A stretch of 64,000 nt of DNA from Mobilicoccus pelagius NBRC 104925 (lineage in GTDB: Bacteria > Actinomycetota > Actinomycetes > Actinomycetales > Dermatophilaceae): positions 35,982-99,981 of the forward strand of contig NZ_BAFE01000091.1 of NCBI RefSeq assembly GCF_000247995.1, given 5' to 3'. This document shows positions 16,281 through 25,555 of the stretch, in pieces (position 1 is the first letter of the stretch; each line of letters starts with the position of its first letter). The notes below the pieces were generated by a model. The model searched no databases, was not told the origin of the DNA, and worked only from the letters and a program-made list of their open reading frames with translations. The position numbers were made by a program, and so were the translations under genes.

Positions 16281-16760
16281 ATGACTGCAGGCGACACCCC
16301 CACCTCCACCGACCCCGCGCTCGTCGTCGAGATCCCCCTTCGGTGGTCCGACATGGACGCGTACGGGCACGTGAACAACGCGACGTTCGTGACGCTGCTC
16401 GAGCAGGCGCGCATCATCGCGCTCGACGAGTGGTACGGCCACGGGGGTCTGCTCGACGCGGGTCTCGTCGTGAGCAACCAGGAGGTCGACTACCTCGCCC
16501 AGCTCCCGTACCGCACGACGCCGGTGGCGGCGCGGGTGTGGTGCAGCCACATCGGTGCCTCGAGCTTCACGATGGCGTGCGAGTTGCGCGACCCCGAGGG
16601 GTACGGCGACACGCGGTACTGCCTCGCCGAGACGACCCTCGTGCGGTTCGACGCCGCCGCCGGGCATTCGCGTCGGTTGAGCGAGGACGAGCGTGCCGTC
16701 CTCGAGGAGCAGCACGGCGACCCCGCGCCGCTGCACCGTCGCCGCAAGGCGGCCCGATGA
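16281..16760 (+). CDS. YbgC/FadM-type hotdog acyl-CoA thioesterase
   Basis: A 159-residue single-hotdog protein. RWSDMDAYGHVNNATFVTLLEQAR is the 4-hydroxybenzoyl-CoA thioesterase/YbgC signature, with the catalytic Asp in SDMDAYGH. The later VVSNQEVDYLAQLPYRTT and VWCSHIGASSFTMACEL strands fit the fold. The stop overlaps the ATG of the next gene. An AGGAT hexamer ends about 7 nt before the ATG, suggesting a near-leaderless transcript. Substrate unknown. Confidence 0.85.
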   Translation: MTAGDTPTSTDPALVVEIPLRWSDMDAYGHVNNATFVTLLEQARIIALDEWYGHGGLLDAGLVVSNQEVDYLAQLPYRTTPVAARVWCSHIGASSFTMACELRDPEGYGDTRYCLAETTLVRFDAAAGHSRRLSEDERAVLEEQHGDPAPLHRRRKAAR

Positions 16761-17461
16761 CATCGGCTCCGGAGTATCTCGACCTCGCCGACGAGCGCGA
16801 TGCCGCCGACCTCGTGACGCTCCTTCGCCGCGCGCGTCGCCTCGGGTCCACGGCGGTGCGGCTCCAGGCCTCGGGGCGGGTGCTCGCCGTGACGATCTGC
16901 GCGCTCGCGGGATCGGGTCTCATGGGGGAGGGCACCGTCCTCGGGATGCGGGTGGTGATGCTCGCCGACGAGGCCGCAGGTGATCTCACCGTAGGTCTCG
17001 ACGATCTCCTCCTCCGTCTCACGTCGGTGCAGGGCGCGGTGGACGACGCCCAGTCGCAGGGGTTCTCGTCGCCGGGGTCGGAGGCAGGAGCCCAGGGCGA
17101 TGCGGCACCCGCCGATCCGGGGAGCCGGGGGAGCGTGCGCCTGTCGGTACCCGTCGCCCCGGTCGTCGAGGCGTGGTCGGGCATGTCCGCGCCGCGGAGC
17201 GGGTGGGCTCCGGTCGGTCTGCTCCCGGGAGCCGACGTGGAGCAGCTCGCGACCGAGGGCATCGCCGAGGTCGCCGCGGCCGGCGGCGACCCGCGGGTGC
17301 GGGACGCGGTGTGGCGCAGGCCGATCCCCGGCACGTCGGTGCCCGCCGGTGCCGCGTTCGCGCTCCACGGCCTCGGCTTCACCGCCCCCGAGATCCCGCT
17401 CCACACGAACGGCCGGTGGGCCCGCCTCAGCACTCCCGCGGGGTACGTCCTCTCCCGTTGA
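16757..17461 (+). CDS. Conserved hypothetical protein coupled to the thioesterase
   Basis: A 234-residue soluble protein beginning at the ATG of an ATGA overlap. The first part is helical (LADERDAADLVTLLRRARRLGSTAVRLQ) followed by a beta-rich stretch, a low-complexity spacer (about 93-120), and a second part with conserved-looking WAPVGLLPGADVEQLATEGIAEVA and VWRRPIPGTSVPAGAAFALHGLGF. I recall this as an uncharacterised actinobacterial family but cannot name a domain. No signal peptide or membrane helix is visible. Co-translation with the thioesterase is the only functional clue. Confidence 0.75.
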   Translation: MTSAPEYLDLADERDAADLVTLLRRARRLGSTAVRLQASGRVLAVTICALAGSGLMGEGTVLGMRVVMLADEAAGDLTVGLDDLLLRLTSVQGAVDDAQSQGFSSPGSEAGAQGDAAPADPGSRGSVRLSVPVAPVVEAWSGMSAPRSGWAPVGLLPGADVEQLATEGIAEVAAAGGDPRVRDAVWRRPIPGTSVPAGAAFALHGLGFTAPEIPLHTNGRWARLSTPAGYVLSR

Positions 17462-17486
17462 GGCGGGGGGCCACCGAGATGACAGC

Positions 17487-17523
17487 GGCCCCGGGCCGAC
17501 TCGAGGTGAGTCGACCCGGGGCC
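17487..17523. terminator. Bidirectional terminator between convergent genes
   Basis: 16-bp arms (17487-17502 and 17508-17523) with one C-A mismatch and a 5-nt loop, between the hypothetical gene and the alpha-glucosidase gene. Confidence 0.75.
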
Positions 17524-17560
17524 GGTGTCGTCTCCGAGGGGGCCGTAGAGGGCGTCGTCG

Positions 17561-19327
17561 TCAGGCCGGCGCGACCCAGGCGGCGGTGTCGGTGGGGAGG
17601 CGGCCGTCGTCGAGCGGACCGCTCGTCACGAGGACGTCGCCCTGCGGGAGCTCGACCGCCTCGGCGCCGAGGTTGAGGATCACCCGGGTGCGAGGTGCGT
17701 CGTCGTCGGCGCCCTGCAGATCGTAGGCGACGACGTCGTCCGGCGTCCCCGGCACCGCGGAGATCCCGGCCGATCCGAGGCCGCGTTCGCGGCGGATCCG
17801 CAGGAGCGCGCGGTAGAGCTCGAGGGTCGACCCCTCGACGCCGTCCTGCCGGTCGACGGCGAGACCCGAGTAGCTCTCCGGCTGCGGCAGCCACGCCTCA
17901 CCCGTCGTGTTGAACCCGGCGGCGGGGGCGTCGGCCTCCCAGGACATGGGGATGCGGCAGCCGTCCCGGCCCGTCTCGGCGCCGTGGGAACGGAGGAACG
18001 TCGGGTCCTGACGCGCCTCGTCGGGGAGCGTGGTGTGCTCGGGCAGGCCGAGCTCCTCGCCCTGGTAGAGGTAGGCCGACCCCGGCAGGGCGAGCATGAG
18101 CGTCGTCTGCGCCCGGGCCCGCCGCAGTCCGGCCTCGGCGTCGGGCTGCGGGTCGTCCGCGGCGATGCCGTTGGGACGCGGCGTGCCCGGCGCGAACCCC
18201 AGGCGCGAGGCGTGCCGCACGACGTCGTGGTTCGACAGCACCCATGTCGTCGGGGCACCCACGAGGTCGTTGCCGTGCAGCGACTCCTCGACGGCCTCCC
18301 GCAGGTCGGCCGCCCGCCACGGCGCATTGAGGTAGTGGAAGTTGAAGGCCTGGTGCATCTCGTCGGGCCGGACGTAGAGCGCGGCCCGCTCGATGGGCTC
18401 GACCCACGCCTCGGCGACGAGGATGCGGTCCCCGTCGGGGTCGATGCTCCCGTCGGGACGACGCGTCACGTACTCGTCCAGGGTGCGGCGCCACGCGCGG
18501 TAGATGTCGTGGACGCCGTCCTGGTCCCACATCGGGGCGTCGCTCGTCGCGGTGCCGTCGGGGTTGGTGCCCGCCATGTCGGCGCGGTCGGCGAAGTCGG
18601 GCAGTCCCTCCTTCTTGACGAGGCCGTGGGCGACGTCGACGCGGAACCCGTCGACGCCCCGGTCGAGCCAGAACCGGAGGATCGCGTCGAACTCCTCGTG
18701 GACCTCGGGGTTGGTCCAGTCGAGGTCGGGCTGGCCCGAGTCGAAGAGGTTGAGGTACCACTGCGCCTTGCGGACGACCCGCGTCGCGCCGTGGCCGTCG
18801 TCCTCGACGACGGCGGGTTCGGCCATCGTCCAGGCGGACCCGGTGAACACCGAGGACCAGTCGTTCGGGGGCTCCTCGCCGTGGGGGCCGCGACCGTCGC
18901 GGAAGAGGTAGCGGGCGCGTTCGGGCGAGCCGGGCTCGGCGGCGAGTGCGGCCTGGAACCAGGCGTGCTCGCGGCTCGTGTGGTTGGGGACGAGGTCGAC
19001 GATCACCTTGAGGCCGAGCTCGTGGGCGCGGGCGATGAGCGCGTCGGCGTCGGCGAGGGTGCCGAAGAGCGGGTCGATGTCGCGGTAGTCGGCGACGTCG
19101 TACCCGGCGTCGGCCATCGGCGAGCGGTAGAACGGCGACAGCCACAGGGCGTCGACGCCGAGGTCGACGAGGTAGGGCAGGCGCGCGGTGATGCCGGGCA
19201 GGTCACCGACGCCGTCGCCCGTCGAGTCGGCCCACGACCGCGGATACACCTGATAGATCACGGCATGGCGCCACCACGGGTCGTCGGGGGTGCCGGGGGA
19301 GTGGAAGGGAGCGGGTTCCGTCGTCAC
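17561..19327 (-). CDS. GH13 alpha-glucosidase / oligo-1,6-glucosidase
   Basis: A 588-residue cytoplasmic GH13 enzyme (no signal peptide) acting on alpha-glucosidic bonds of short maltooligosaccharides. Landmarks: WWRHAVIYQVYPRSWADSTGDGVGDLPGI at the N-terminus, region I DLVPNHTS, region II GFRVDVAHG with the nucleophile Asp, region III ILVAEAW with the acid Glu, and region IV LSNHD. The loop QPDLDWTNPEV is typical of alpha-glucosidases rather than amylases. The GTG start lies right after GGGAGG, an unusually short spacing; no better in-frame start follows before the conserved WWRHAV. It may act with the nearby malQ in maltodextrin use, although on the other strand. Confidence 0.9.
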   Translation of the reverse strand: MTTEPAPFHSPGTPDDPWWRHAVIYQVYPRSWADSTGDGVGDLPGITARLPYLVDLGVDALWLSPFYRSPMADAGYDVADYRDIDPLFGTLADADALIARAHELGLKVIVDLVPNHTSREHAWFQAALAAEPGSPERARYLFRDGRGPHGEEPPNDWSSVFTGSAWTMAEPAVVEDDGHGATRVVRKAQWYLNLFDSGQPDLDWTNPEVHEEFDAILRFWLDRGVDGFRVDVAHGLVKKEGLPDFADRADMAGTNPDGTATSDAPMWDQDGVHDIYRAWRRTLDEYVTRRPDGSIDPDGDRILVAEAWVEPIERAALYVRPDEMHQAFNFHYLNAPWRAADLREAVEESLHGNDLVGAPTTWVLSNHDVVRHASRLGFAPGTPRPNGIAADDPQPDAEAGLRRARAQTTLMLALPGSAYLYQGEELGLPEHTTLPDEARQDPTFLRSHGAETGRDGCRIPMSWEADAPAAGFNTTGEAWLPQPESYSGLAVDRQDGVEGSTLELYRALLRIRRERGLGSAGISAVPGTPDDVVAYDLQGADDDAPRTRVILNLGAEAVELPQGDVLVTSGPLDDGRLPTDTAAWVAPA

Positions 19328-19398
19328 CCTCCCAGTGTGGCAATCGTGGACACGTCCCGCACCGGTCGGGGGTGGGGGCGGCGCGGCGCCACCGCGGC

Positions 19399-19800
19399 TC
19401 AGTCGAGCTCGGGGGTGTTGACGAGCATGTCGGCGGCGCGGTGGAGGTAGTCGCGCAACGCGGCGTCGGCCTGCGGGTCGAGGTCGACGGTCTCGACGGC
19501 GGCGAGCATGTGGCGCAGCCACCGGTCGCGCTGGGAGGGGGTGACGGCGAAGTCGACGTGCCGCATGCGCAGGCGCGGGTGGCCGCGCAGCTCGGAGTAC
19601 GTCTTGGGGCCGCCCCAGTACTGCTCGAGGAACATGCGGAGGCGGTCCTCGGCCGGGCCGAGGTCCTCCTCCGGGTACAGCGCACGGAGCTCCGGGTCGC
19701 CCGCGACGCCGCGGTAGAACTCGCGGACGATCTGCGCGAACGTCTCGTGTCCGCCCATGCGGTCGTACGGGGTCTGCTGCGGGGCGTCGGGGTCGGTCAC
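19399..19800 (-). CDS. glbO: Group II truncated haemoglobin (trHbO)
   Basis: A 133-residue 2-on-2 globin. The GTG at 19800 has GGAGG 5 nt upstream; the family start YDRMGGHETFAQIVREFY follows after eleven residues. FLEQYWGGPKTYSELRGHPRLRMRH is the trHbO E/F region with the proximal His, and RWLRHMLAAV carries the Trp(G8) that marks group II. Mycobacterial GlbO binds oxygen and is linked to respiration and peroxide handling. It follows the MscS gene by 64 bp on the same strand and may be cotranscribed with it. Confidence 0.92.
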   Translation of the reverse strand: MTDPDAPQQTPYDRMGGHETFAQIVREFYRGVAGDPELRALYPEEDLGPAEDRLRMFLEQYWGGPKTYSELRGHPRLRMRHVDFAVTPSQRDRWLRHMLAAVETVDLDPQADAALRDYLHRAADMLVNTPELD

Positions 19801-19864
19801 GGGGTCCTCCGGGAGTGGTGGCGGGATCGGCGGCGATGCGGAGCGGTCGCCGGGGCGGACGCGG

Positions 19865-20914
19865 TCAGTGTCGCGCGTCGGGGTCGGTCGTGGGGTTCGG
19901 GCCGGTCTGTGGGGCGGCGGGGACGATCGGGCGGCGGACGCCCGCGGCGTCGAGGGCGGTGACGCACCGCTCGCGGAACTCACGCTGCACGCCCCAGTGC
20001 GTGTTCGTCTGGCACTTCGCGAACGTGCGGATCGTGAGGGCGGTGCCGGTGATCGACTCGACGCCCGCGACGGTGGGCGGGGAGAGGAGCTTGCGGCGCC
20101 ACTCCGGGTCGTCGTACATGTCCGAGGCGACCTCCCGGAGGATCTCGATGATCTTCTCGGGGCGTTCCTTGGGCGAGACGGGGATGTCGATGGTCGCCGT
20201 GTTCCACCCCTGGGAGCGGTTGGCGATGCGGATGATCTCGCCGTTGCGGACGTACCAGATGACGCCCTCGAGGTCGCGGAGTCGCGTGATGCGGAGGGTG
20301 ACCTCCTCCACGGTGCCCTGCACTTCGCCGGTGTCGATGAAGTCGCCGACGCCGTACTGGTCCTCGAGGATCATGAACATGCCCGAGAGGAAGTCCTTGA
20401 CGAGGCTCTGCGCGCCGAAACCGAGGGCGACACCGCCGACTCCGGCCGAGGCGAGGACAGGCCCCATGTTGACGCCGAGGGCGTCACCGATCATGAGGAC
20501 GGCCGTCCCCCACACGACGACGGAGGCGATGCTGCGGAGGACGGAGCCGAGCGTCTCGACGCGGGCCTTCTGACGCTCCGTCGTGACGAGCCCGGACTCG
20601 GAGATCGCGCGCCCCGCCTTGCGTCGGTACCGCTTGAGGACGGGCAGTTGGGCCGTCGGCGTGGGATCGACCGTGCCGATGGTCGTCGTGTCGGTCGGGT
20701 CGTGACGGGCGACGAGGGAGTCGACGAGTCGCTCGATGGCGCGGTGGATGAGCCACCGGGCGAGCCAGGCGCCCACGACGATGAGGACGATCTGCAGGGG
20801 GATCCCGAGGAACCACTCGACGGCCGACTCCCGGGTGAGCCGGTGCGGGGCGTCCGCGAAGGGAGCGGGGAAGGCGAGGAAGGTCGTGCCGAGCATGGCT
20901 CCCATGATCCCCAC
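19865..20914 (-). CDS. Mechanosensitive ion channel, MscS family
   Basis: A 349-residue channel protein. Hydrophobic helices at about 35-55 and 125-145 lead into the pore helix (VLASAGVGGVALGFGAQSLVKDFLSGMFMILEDQYGVGDFI), the classic MscS TM3 glycine/alanine pattern. The beta domain VQGTVEEVTLRITRLRDLEGVIWYVRNGEI and the alpha/beta vestibule follow. It is of the short YkuT-like type. Starts at GTG (20914), ATG (20905) or ATG (20896) are all possible. It would release solutes on hypo-osmotic shock. Confidence 0.9.
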   Translation of the reverse strand: MGIMGAMLGTTFLAFPAPFADAPHRLTRESAVEWFLGIPLQIVLIVVGAWLARWLIHRAIERLVDSLVARHDPTDTTTIGTVDPTPTAQLPVLKRYRRKAGRAISESGLVTTERQKARVETLGSVLRSIASVVVWGTAVLMIGDALGVNMGPVLASAGVGGVALGFGAQSLVKDFLSGMFMILEDQYGVGDFIDTGEVQGTVEEVTLRITRLRDLEGVIWYVRNGEIIRIANRSQGWNTATIDIPVSPKERPEKIIEILREVASDMYDDPEWRRKLLSPPTVAGVESITGTALTIRTFAKCQTNTHWGVQREFRERCVTALDAAGVRRPIVPAAPQTGPNPTTDPDARH

Positions 20915-21024
20915 CCGTCCTGGGGGCGACCTGACCGCCCACGGGTCGGACGACGGTCGTGGGGTGAGGGGAGTGACCCGCCGGGGACGGGCCGTGCCCG
21001 ACGGCGACCCGTGGGGCGAGACCT

Positions 21025-21030
21025 TAGGAT
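21025..21030 (+). promoter_or_regulatory. -10 element upstream of malQ
   Basis: TAGGAT ends 5 nt before an in-frame GTG at 21036, giving a possible leaderless start 13 codons upstream of the SD-preceded GTG at 21075. Confidence 0.45.
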
Positions 21031-21074
21031 CGTCCGTGGCTCGCCCGTCCCCCTCCCACCCGAAGGTGCTGCCC

Positions 21075-23330
21075 GTGAACGACTCCGTGCCCTCCTCGTC
21101 CTCCGAGCTCTCCCCGGACCTCGCCGATCTCGCGCACCGTCACGGTGTCGCGACCGAGTACTGGGACTGGCAGGGGGAGCACGTCACCGTCTCGGCGGAG
21201 GCGATCCGTGCGGTGCTCGCCGCGCTCGACGTCGATGCGAGCATGCCGGAGACGACGCGGGCGGCGCTCGCCGAGGCGGACCTGCGCGAGTGGCGTCGGC
21301 GGATCCCGCCGGTGCGGGTCGTCACCCAGGGTGTCGCCGCGACCGTCCACGTCCACGTGCCCCACGGCGACGCGGTGCGCGTGTGGGTCGAGACGGAGGA
21401 GCTCGGCGACGAGCGGGTCCTCGCGCAGGTGGACCGCTGGGTCGACCCGCGTGAGGTCGACGGGCGGCTCACCGGTGAGGCGACGTTCGCCGTCCCGATC
21501 GACCTGCCCCTTGGGTGGCACACGCTGCGTGTGGAGCACGACGGCGAGGTGAGCGAGGGGTGGCTCGTCGTCACCCCGGCCCGGCTCGAGCTGCCCCCGG
21601 CCGTCGAGGCGCACGGCGCGGCCGGTCTCATGAATCAGGTGTACTCGGTGCGGTCGCGTCGCTCGTGGGGCGTCGGCGACCTCGCCGACGTCGCGGAGCT
21701 CGGCGCGTGGGGGGCGCGCACGCTCGACTCCGACTTCATGCTCATCAACCCCGTCCACGCCGCCGAGCCGACGCCGCCGCTCGAGGCGTCGCCGTACCTG
21801 CCGACGTCGCGGCGGTTCGTCAACCCGATCTACATCCGCGTCGAGGACGTGCCCGAGTTCGCCGAGCTGCCGGCCGAGGACCGGGCGCGCGTCGACGGGT
21901 TCGCGGCGCAGGCGCGCAGGCTCAACGCCTCCGACGAGATCGACCGTGACACGGCGTGGGAGCTCAAGGAGCAGGCGCTGCGGATCCTCTTCGGGAGGCC
22001 CATGAGCATCCGTCGTGCGGCCCTGTTCGAGGCGTACTGCGAGCGTGAGGGCCGCGGGCTCGTCGACTTCGCGACGTGGTCGGCGCTCGTCCGCGTCTAC
22101 GGTGGTGCGGACGCGTGGCCCGAGGACGTCCAGGGCCCCGACTCACCCGGCACGATCCGGGTGCGGGAGGAACACGCGGACGAGGTGTCGTTCGCGATGT
22201 GGTTGCAGTGGGTGCTCGACACCCAGCTCGCGACGGCGCAGAGGGAGCTGCGTGACGCGGGCATGTCGGTCGGTGTCGTGCAGGACCTCGCCGTCGGGGT
22301 GCACCCGACGGGCGCCGACGCGTGGTCGTTGGCGTCGGCCTTCGCGCGCGGCATCACCGTGGGCGCGCCGCCGGACCCGTACAACCAGCGCGGGCAGGAC
22401 TGGAGCCAGCCGCCGTGGCGTCCCGACCGACTCGAGGAGCTCGGCTACGGCCCGTTCCGCGACATGGTGCGCGCGGCGATGCGGCACTCCGGCGGTCTGC
22501 GCATCGACCACATCATCGGTCTGTTCCGCCTGTGGTGGGTGCCCGCCGGCAAGGCGCCGCTCGAGGGCACGTACGTGCGGTACGACCACGACGCGCTCAT
22601 CGGCATCCTCATGCTCGAGGCGCAGCGTGCGGGTGCGGTCGTCGTCGGTGAGGACCTCGGCACCGTCGAGCCGTGGGTGCGCGACTACCTCGCCGAGCGG
22701 GGCGTACTCGGCACGTCGATCCTCTGGTTCGAGAACAGTGAGAACGGCATGCCTCGGGCGCCCGAGGCGTACCGCCGGTTGTGCCTCGCCTCGGTGACGA
22801 CACACGACCTGCCCCCGACGGCGGGTTACCTCACCGGCGAACACATGCGGATCCGCGAGGAACTCGACCTCTTCACGCGTCCCGTCGAGGTGGAGCGCGC
22901 CGAGGACGACGCCGCCCAGGAGCGGATGATGAAGGCCCTCCGCATGCGGGGTCTCGTCTCCGACCTCGGGGAGGACGCGGAGGTCGGCCTCGAGGACGTC
23001 GTCGAGGCGCTGCACCGGTACGTCTCGGAGGCGCCCGCGCGTCTCGTCGGCATCGCCGTGCCCGACCTCGTCGGCGACCGGAGAGCGATGAACCAGCCCG
23101 GCACGCACCGCGAGTACCCCAACTGGTGTCTCTCGCTCGCCGGGCCCGACCGCAGCCCGCTCATGCTCGAGGACATCGTCTCCTCCGGGCTCGCCCGTCG
23201 CCTCGGCCGCGCCGTCGTCCGGGGCGACCACGCACAGCGCCCGGAGAGCACGGACACGGAGAGCACGGACGCGAAGAGCACGGACGCGAAGAGCACCACA
23301 GGGAGCACGGCGGCGGCCGACGCCACGTGA
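21075..23330 (+). CDS. malQ: 4-alpha-glucanotransferase (amylomaltase)
   Basis: A 751-residue GH77 enzyme that transfers alpha-1,4-glucan segments between maltodextrins. Landmarks: N-terminal DLADLAHRHGVATEYWDWQG, then NQVYSVRSRRSWGVGDLADV, LLxNP-type motif LINPVHAAEPTPPLEASPYLPTS broken by substitutions, SVGVVQDLAVGVHPTGADAW, GGLRIDHIIGLFRLWW (nucleophile Asp), VVGEDLGTVEPWV (acid/base Glu) and TTHDLPPTAGYLTG (third Asp). The GTG at 21075 has AAGG 10 nt upstream; GTG 21036 is an alternative. The last 30 residues are a low-complexity (E/K)STD(T/A) repeat tail not needed for catalysis. Confidence 0.92.
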   Translation: MNDSVPSSSSELSPDLADLAHRHGVATEYWDWQGEHVTVSAEAIRAVLAALDVDASMPETTRAALAEADLREWRRRIPPVRVVTQGVAATVHVHVPHGDAVRVWVETEELGDERVLAQVDRWVDPREVDGRLTGEATFAVPIDLPLGWHTLRVEHDGEVSEGWLVVTPARLELPPAVEAHGAAGLMNQVYSVRSRRSWGVGDLADVAELGAWGARTLDSDFMLINPVHAAEPTPPLEASPYLPTSRRFVNPIYIRVEDVPEFAELPAEDRARVDGFAAQARRLNASDEIDRDTAWELKEQALRILFGRPMSIRRAALFEAYCEREGRGLVDFATWSALVRVYGGADAWPEDVQGPDSPGTIRVREEHADEVSFAMWLQWVLDTQLATAQRELRDAGMSVGVVQDLAVGVHPTGADAWSLASAFARGITVGAPPDPYNQRGQDWSQPPWRPDRLEELGYGPFRDMVRAAMRHSGGLRIDHIIGLFRLWWVPAGKAPLEGTYVRYDHDALIGILMLEAQRAGAVVVGEDLGTVEPWVRDYLAERGVLGTSILWFENSENGMPRAPEAYRRLCLASVTTHDLPPTAGYLTGEHMRIREELDLFTRPVEVERAEDDAAQERMMKALRMRGLVSDLGEDAEVGLEDVVEALHRYVSEAPARLVGIAVPDLVGDRRAMNQPGTHREYPNWCLSLAGPDRSPLMLEDIVSSGLARRLGRAVVRGDHAQRPESTDTESTDAKSTDAKSTTGSTAAADAT
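23244..23288 (+). repeat. Three tandem 15-bp units at the end of malQ
   Basis: GAGAGCACGGACACG, GAGAGCACGGACGCG, AAGAGCACGGACGCG, with a fourth partial copy after 23288. They encode the ESTDT-ESTDA-KSTDA tail. Confidence 0.9.
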
Positions 23331-23383
23331 GCCTCGGGGTGACGCTCGCCCCCCACCTCGACGACGGGTGGTGACCTCGGCGG

Positions 23384-24087
23384 TCACCGCCCCGTCGTCG
23401 TGCGCGTTCCCGGCGCGGGGCGGCGCGTCGTCGTCGGATGCGGCCGCGGGAACTGGGGCGTCGGGTTCGGCTTCGTCGTCGGTCCTGGACCGGGCGCGGG
23501 CGGCGCCGGCCACGGGGTCGGACCCACGGTGGGGTCGTCGGTCGGCTGGCCCGTCGGGTCGTCCGTGTGGCCGGTCCGGGCGCGGGGGCCTGGGCGCCGC
23601 CCGCGAGGAGGGGCGTCACCGCGTCCTGGGCCGGCGGCGGTGCGGGGAGGCCGCTCCAGGCGCTCAGCCCGGTGACGACGGCCCGGTCGACGATCCTGCC
23701 GCGGCGACGTCCGCGGTGGTCAGATCGAGCTCCGGCTGCGTGACGCGGACGATCGGCGTCGTCGCGGTGGCGGAGCCGCTGGAGTCGTTCCCGCCCTACG
23801 TGTGCGAGATGGCGAGCACGGTGTTCGTCGGCGCGGCGGACGCGGTGCCCTGGGGGACCGCCTCGGGGACCGTGTAGGGGTCCGACGTGCACGGGGATTC
23901 CGGTGATCTTCGCGTCGTTCTGCACGTAGGTGCGGGCGACGTCCTCGGGCGTCACCATGGATTCGGGCGCGGTGCAGTCGGTGGTGCTGCTGCACCCGGT
24001 GAGACCGACGAGCGTGACGAGGAGCGCCGGGACGACCGCGATCGAGGTGGGAGGGGTCTGGGGGCGACGACGTCGGAGTATGCCTCC
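23384..24087 (-). pseudogene. Decayed lipoprotein gene with several frameshifts
   Basis: Read on the minus strand, one frame has a signal helix and lipobox (ALLVTLVGLTGC, Cys codon 23992-23994) then ESMVTPEDVARTYVQNDAKITG. Coding sense then moves to a second frame (DPYTVPEAVPQGTASAAPTNTVLAISHT, ending at TAG 23796-23798, then again sensible PIVRVTQPELDLTTADVAAAG). The end is in a third frame, a Pro/Thr-rich tail (TDDPTGQPTDDPTVGPTPWPAP...) stopping at TGA 23384-23386. No acceptable start codon exists in the first frame between the in-frame TAG at 24088-24090 and the lipobox. At least three frame changes plus an internal stop make this a pseudogene rather than one sequencing error. I do not recognise the family. 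Confidence 0.65.
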
Positions 24088-24180
24088 CTATCGGCAGCAT
24101 CGTGCCCCGGCTGGCGGCGGCGGATCGCCGTCAGCGGGGTACGACCACCGGGGTGCGACGCGTGCGAGGGGTGTTCGCCC

Positions 24181-25551
24181 TCAGGCGATGCGCGCCTCTC
24201 GAGCCGGGGTCGACCCTGACAACGGACGCACGGGCAGGAGGAGCAGCAGGCCGGTGAGGAGGACAGCGACGATGCCGAGGATGCCCCAGTACTGCGCGGG
24301 GGCACCGGTGACGCGCGAGCCGACCGCGATCGCCGCGCCGAACATCGTCGGGGCGAGGAAGCTCACGGCGCGGCCGGTCGTCGCGTAGAGGCCGAAGATC
24401 TCGCCCTCCCGGCCCGGCGGGATGAGACGCGCGAGGAACGAGCGGGACGCCGACTGCGCCGGGCCCACGAACACGCAGAGGAGCAGGCCGAGGACCCAGA
24501 AGGTGCGTGCGCCCCGGTCGTGGAACGCGAAGATGCCGCCGCCGGCGAGGGCCATCGCGACGAGCGAGCCGACGATGAGCGTCTTCGGTCCGAGACGGTC
24601 GTCGAGTACTCCGAACGCCATCGTCGCGAGTCCGGCGACGACGTTGGCCGCGATGCCGAAGACGACGACCTGGCTCGGCGCGAACCCGAACGTGCCCTGC
24701 GCGATGACGCCGCCGAACGTGAAGACGCCAGCGAGGCCGTCGCGGAACACGGCGGAGGCGAGGAGGAAGAACAAGGTGTGTGGGTGCTCGCGCGCGAGTC
24801 CACGGATCGTGCCGAGGAGGGCGCGGTAGGAGGCGAGGAACCCCAGCCGCGGACGGGCGTCCTCCGCCGCGGCGGGCCGGTCGGGCAGCGCGAGGAGCAC
24901 GGGGATCGCGAAGACGCCGAACCACAGCGCGGCGACGAGGATCGCCACCCGGACGTTGAGACCCTCGGCGTGAGTGACGCCGAGCCAGCCGACCTCAGGG
25001 GAGATGAACCCGACGAACAGGACGAGCAGGAGCACGATGCCGCCGAGGTAGCCCGCACCCCACCCGAGCCCCGAGACGCGCCCGACCGTCGCGGGCGTCG
25101 ACACCCGGGGGAGCATCGCGTTGTAGTTGACGCTTGCGAACTCGAAGAACACGTGCCCCACGGCGACGAGCGCGATGCCCCACCACAGGAACTCGGGGTG
25201 CGGCCGGGCGGTGAACATGAGCGCGGACAACGCGACGACGATCGCGGTGTTCACGCCGAGCCACAGCGTCGGACGACCGGCCCGGTCGGCACGCTGCCCG
25301 ATGACGGGCGCGAGGAGCGCGATCGCGACGCCCGCGAGGCCGGTGCCGAGGCCCAGCTTGGCGGAGGTCTCCGCGGGGTCACCGAACCCCGAGCTCGTGA
25401 GGTAGACGGTGAAGACGAACGTCGTGATGACCGCGTTGAACGCCGCCGACCCCCAGTCCCAGGCGGCCCAGGCCACGACGTGACGGGTGGGCGGTGCCAC
25501 CGCCGCGTCGTGGCTCACGGGGTCGTCGCCCCCGGCCGCCGGGATGCCCAC
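24181..25551 (-). CDS. MFS transporter (UMF1-like)
   Basis: A 456-residue protein with about twelve hydrophobic helices. The N-terminus HVVAWAAWDWGSAAFNAVITTFVFTVYLTS is the hallmark of the UMF1/Atg22-like MFS group (W-x-x-Y/W-D-W-x-x-S-A-F), and helix 2-3 loop GQRADRAGRP is the MFS signature. A second-half loop VLDDRLGPK corresponds to the same signature in the other half. The GTG start lies 4 nt after the pepN stop and uses GAAGG inside the end of pepN; a second GTG 11 codons in is possible. Substrate unknown; export of amino acids or peptides released by PepN is only a positional guess. Confidence 0.82.
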   Translation of the reverse strand: MGIPAAGGDDPVSHDAAVAPPTRHVVAWAAWDWGSAAFNAVITTFVFTVYLTSSGFGDPAETSAKLGLGTGLAGVAIALLAPVIGQRADRAGRPTLWLGVNTAIVVALSALMFTARPHPEFLWWGIALVAVGHVFFEFASVNYNAMLPRVSTPATVGRVSGLGWGAGYLGGIVLLLVLFVGFISPEVGWLGVTHAEGLNVRVAILVAALWFGVFAIPVLLALPDRPAAAEDARPRLGFLASYRALLGTIRGLAREHPHTLFFLLASAVFRDGLAGVFTFGGVIAQGTFGFAPSQVVVFGIAANVVAGLATMAFGVLDDRLGPKTLIVGSLVAMALAGGGIFAFHDRGARTFWVLGLLLCVFVGPAQSASRSFLARLIPPGREGEIFGLYATTGRAVSFLAPTMFGAAIAVGSRVTGAPAQYWGILGIVAVLLTGLLLLLPVRPLSGSTPAREARIA

Positions 25552-25555
25552 CCGT

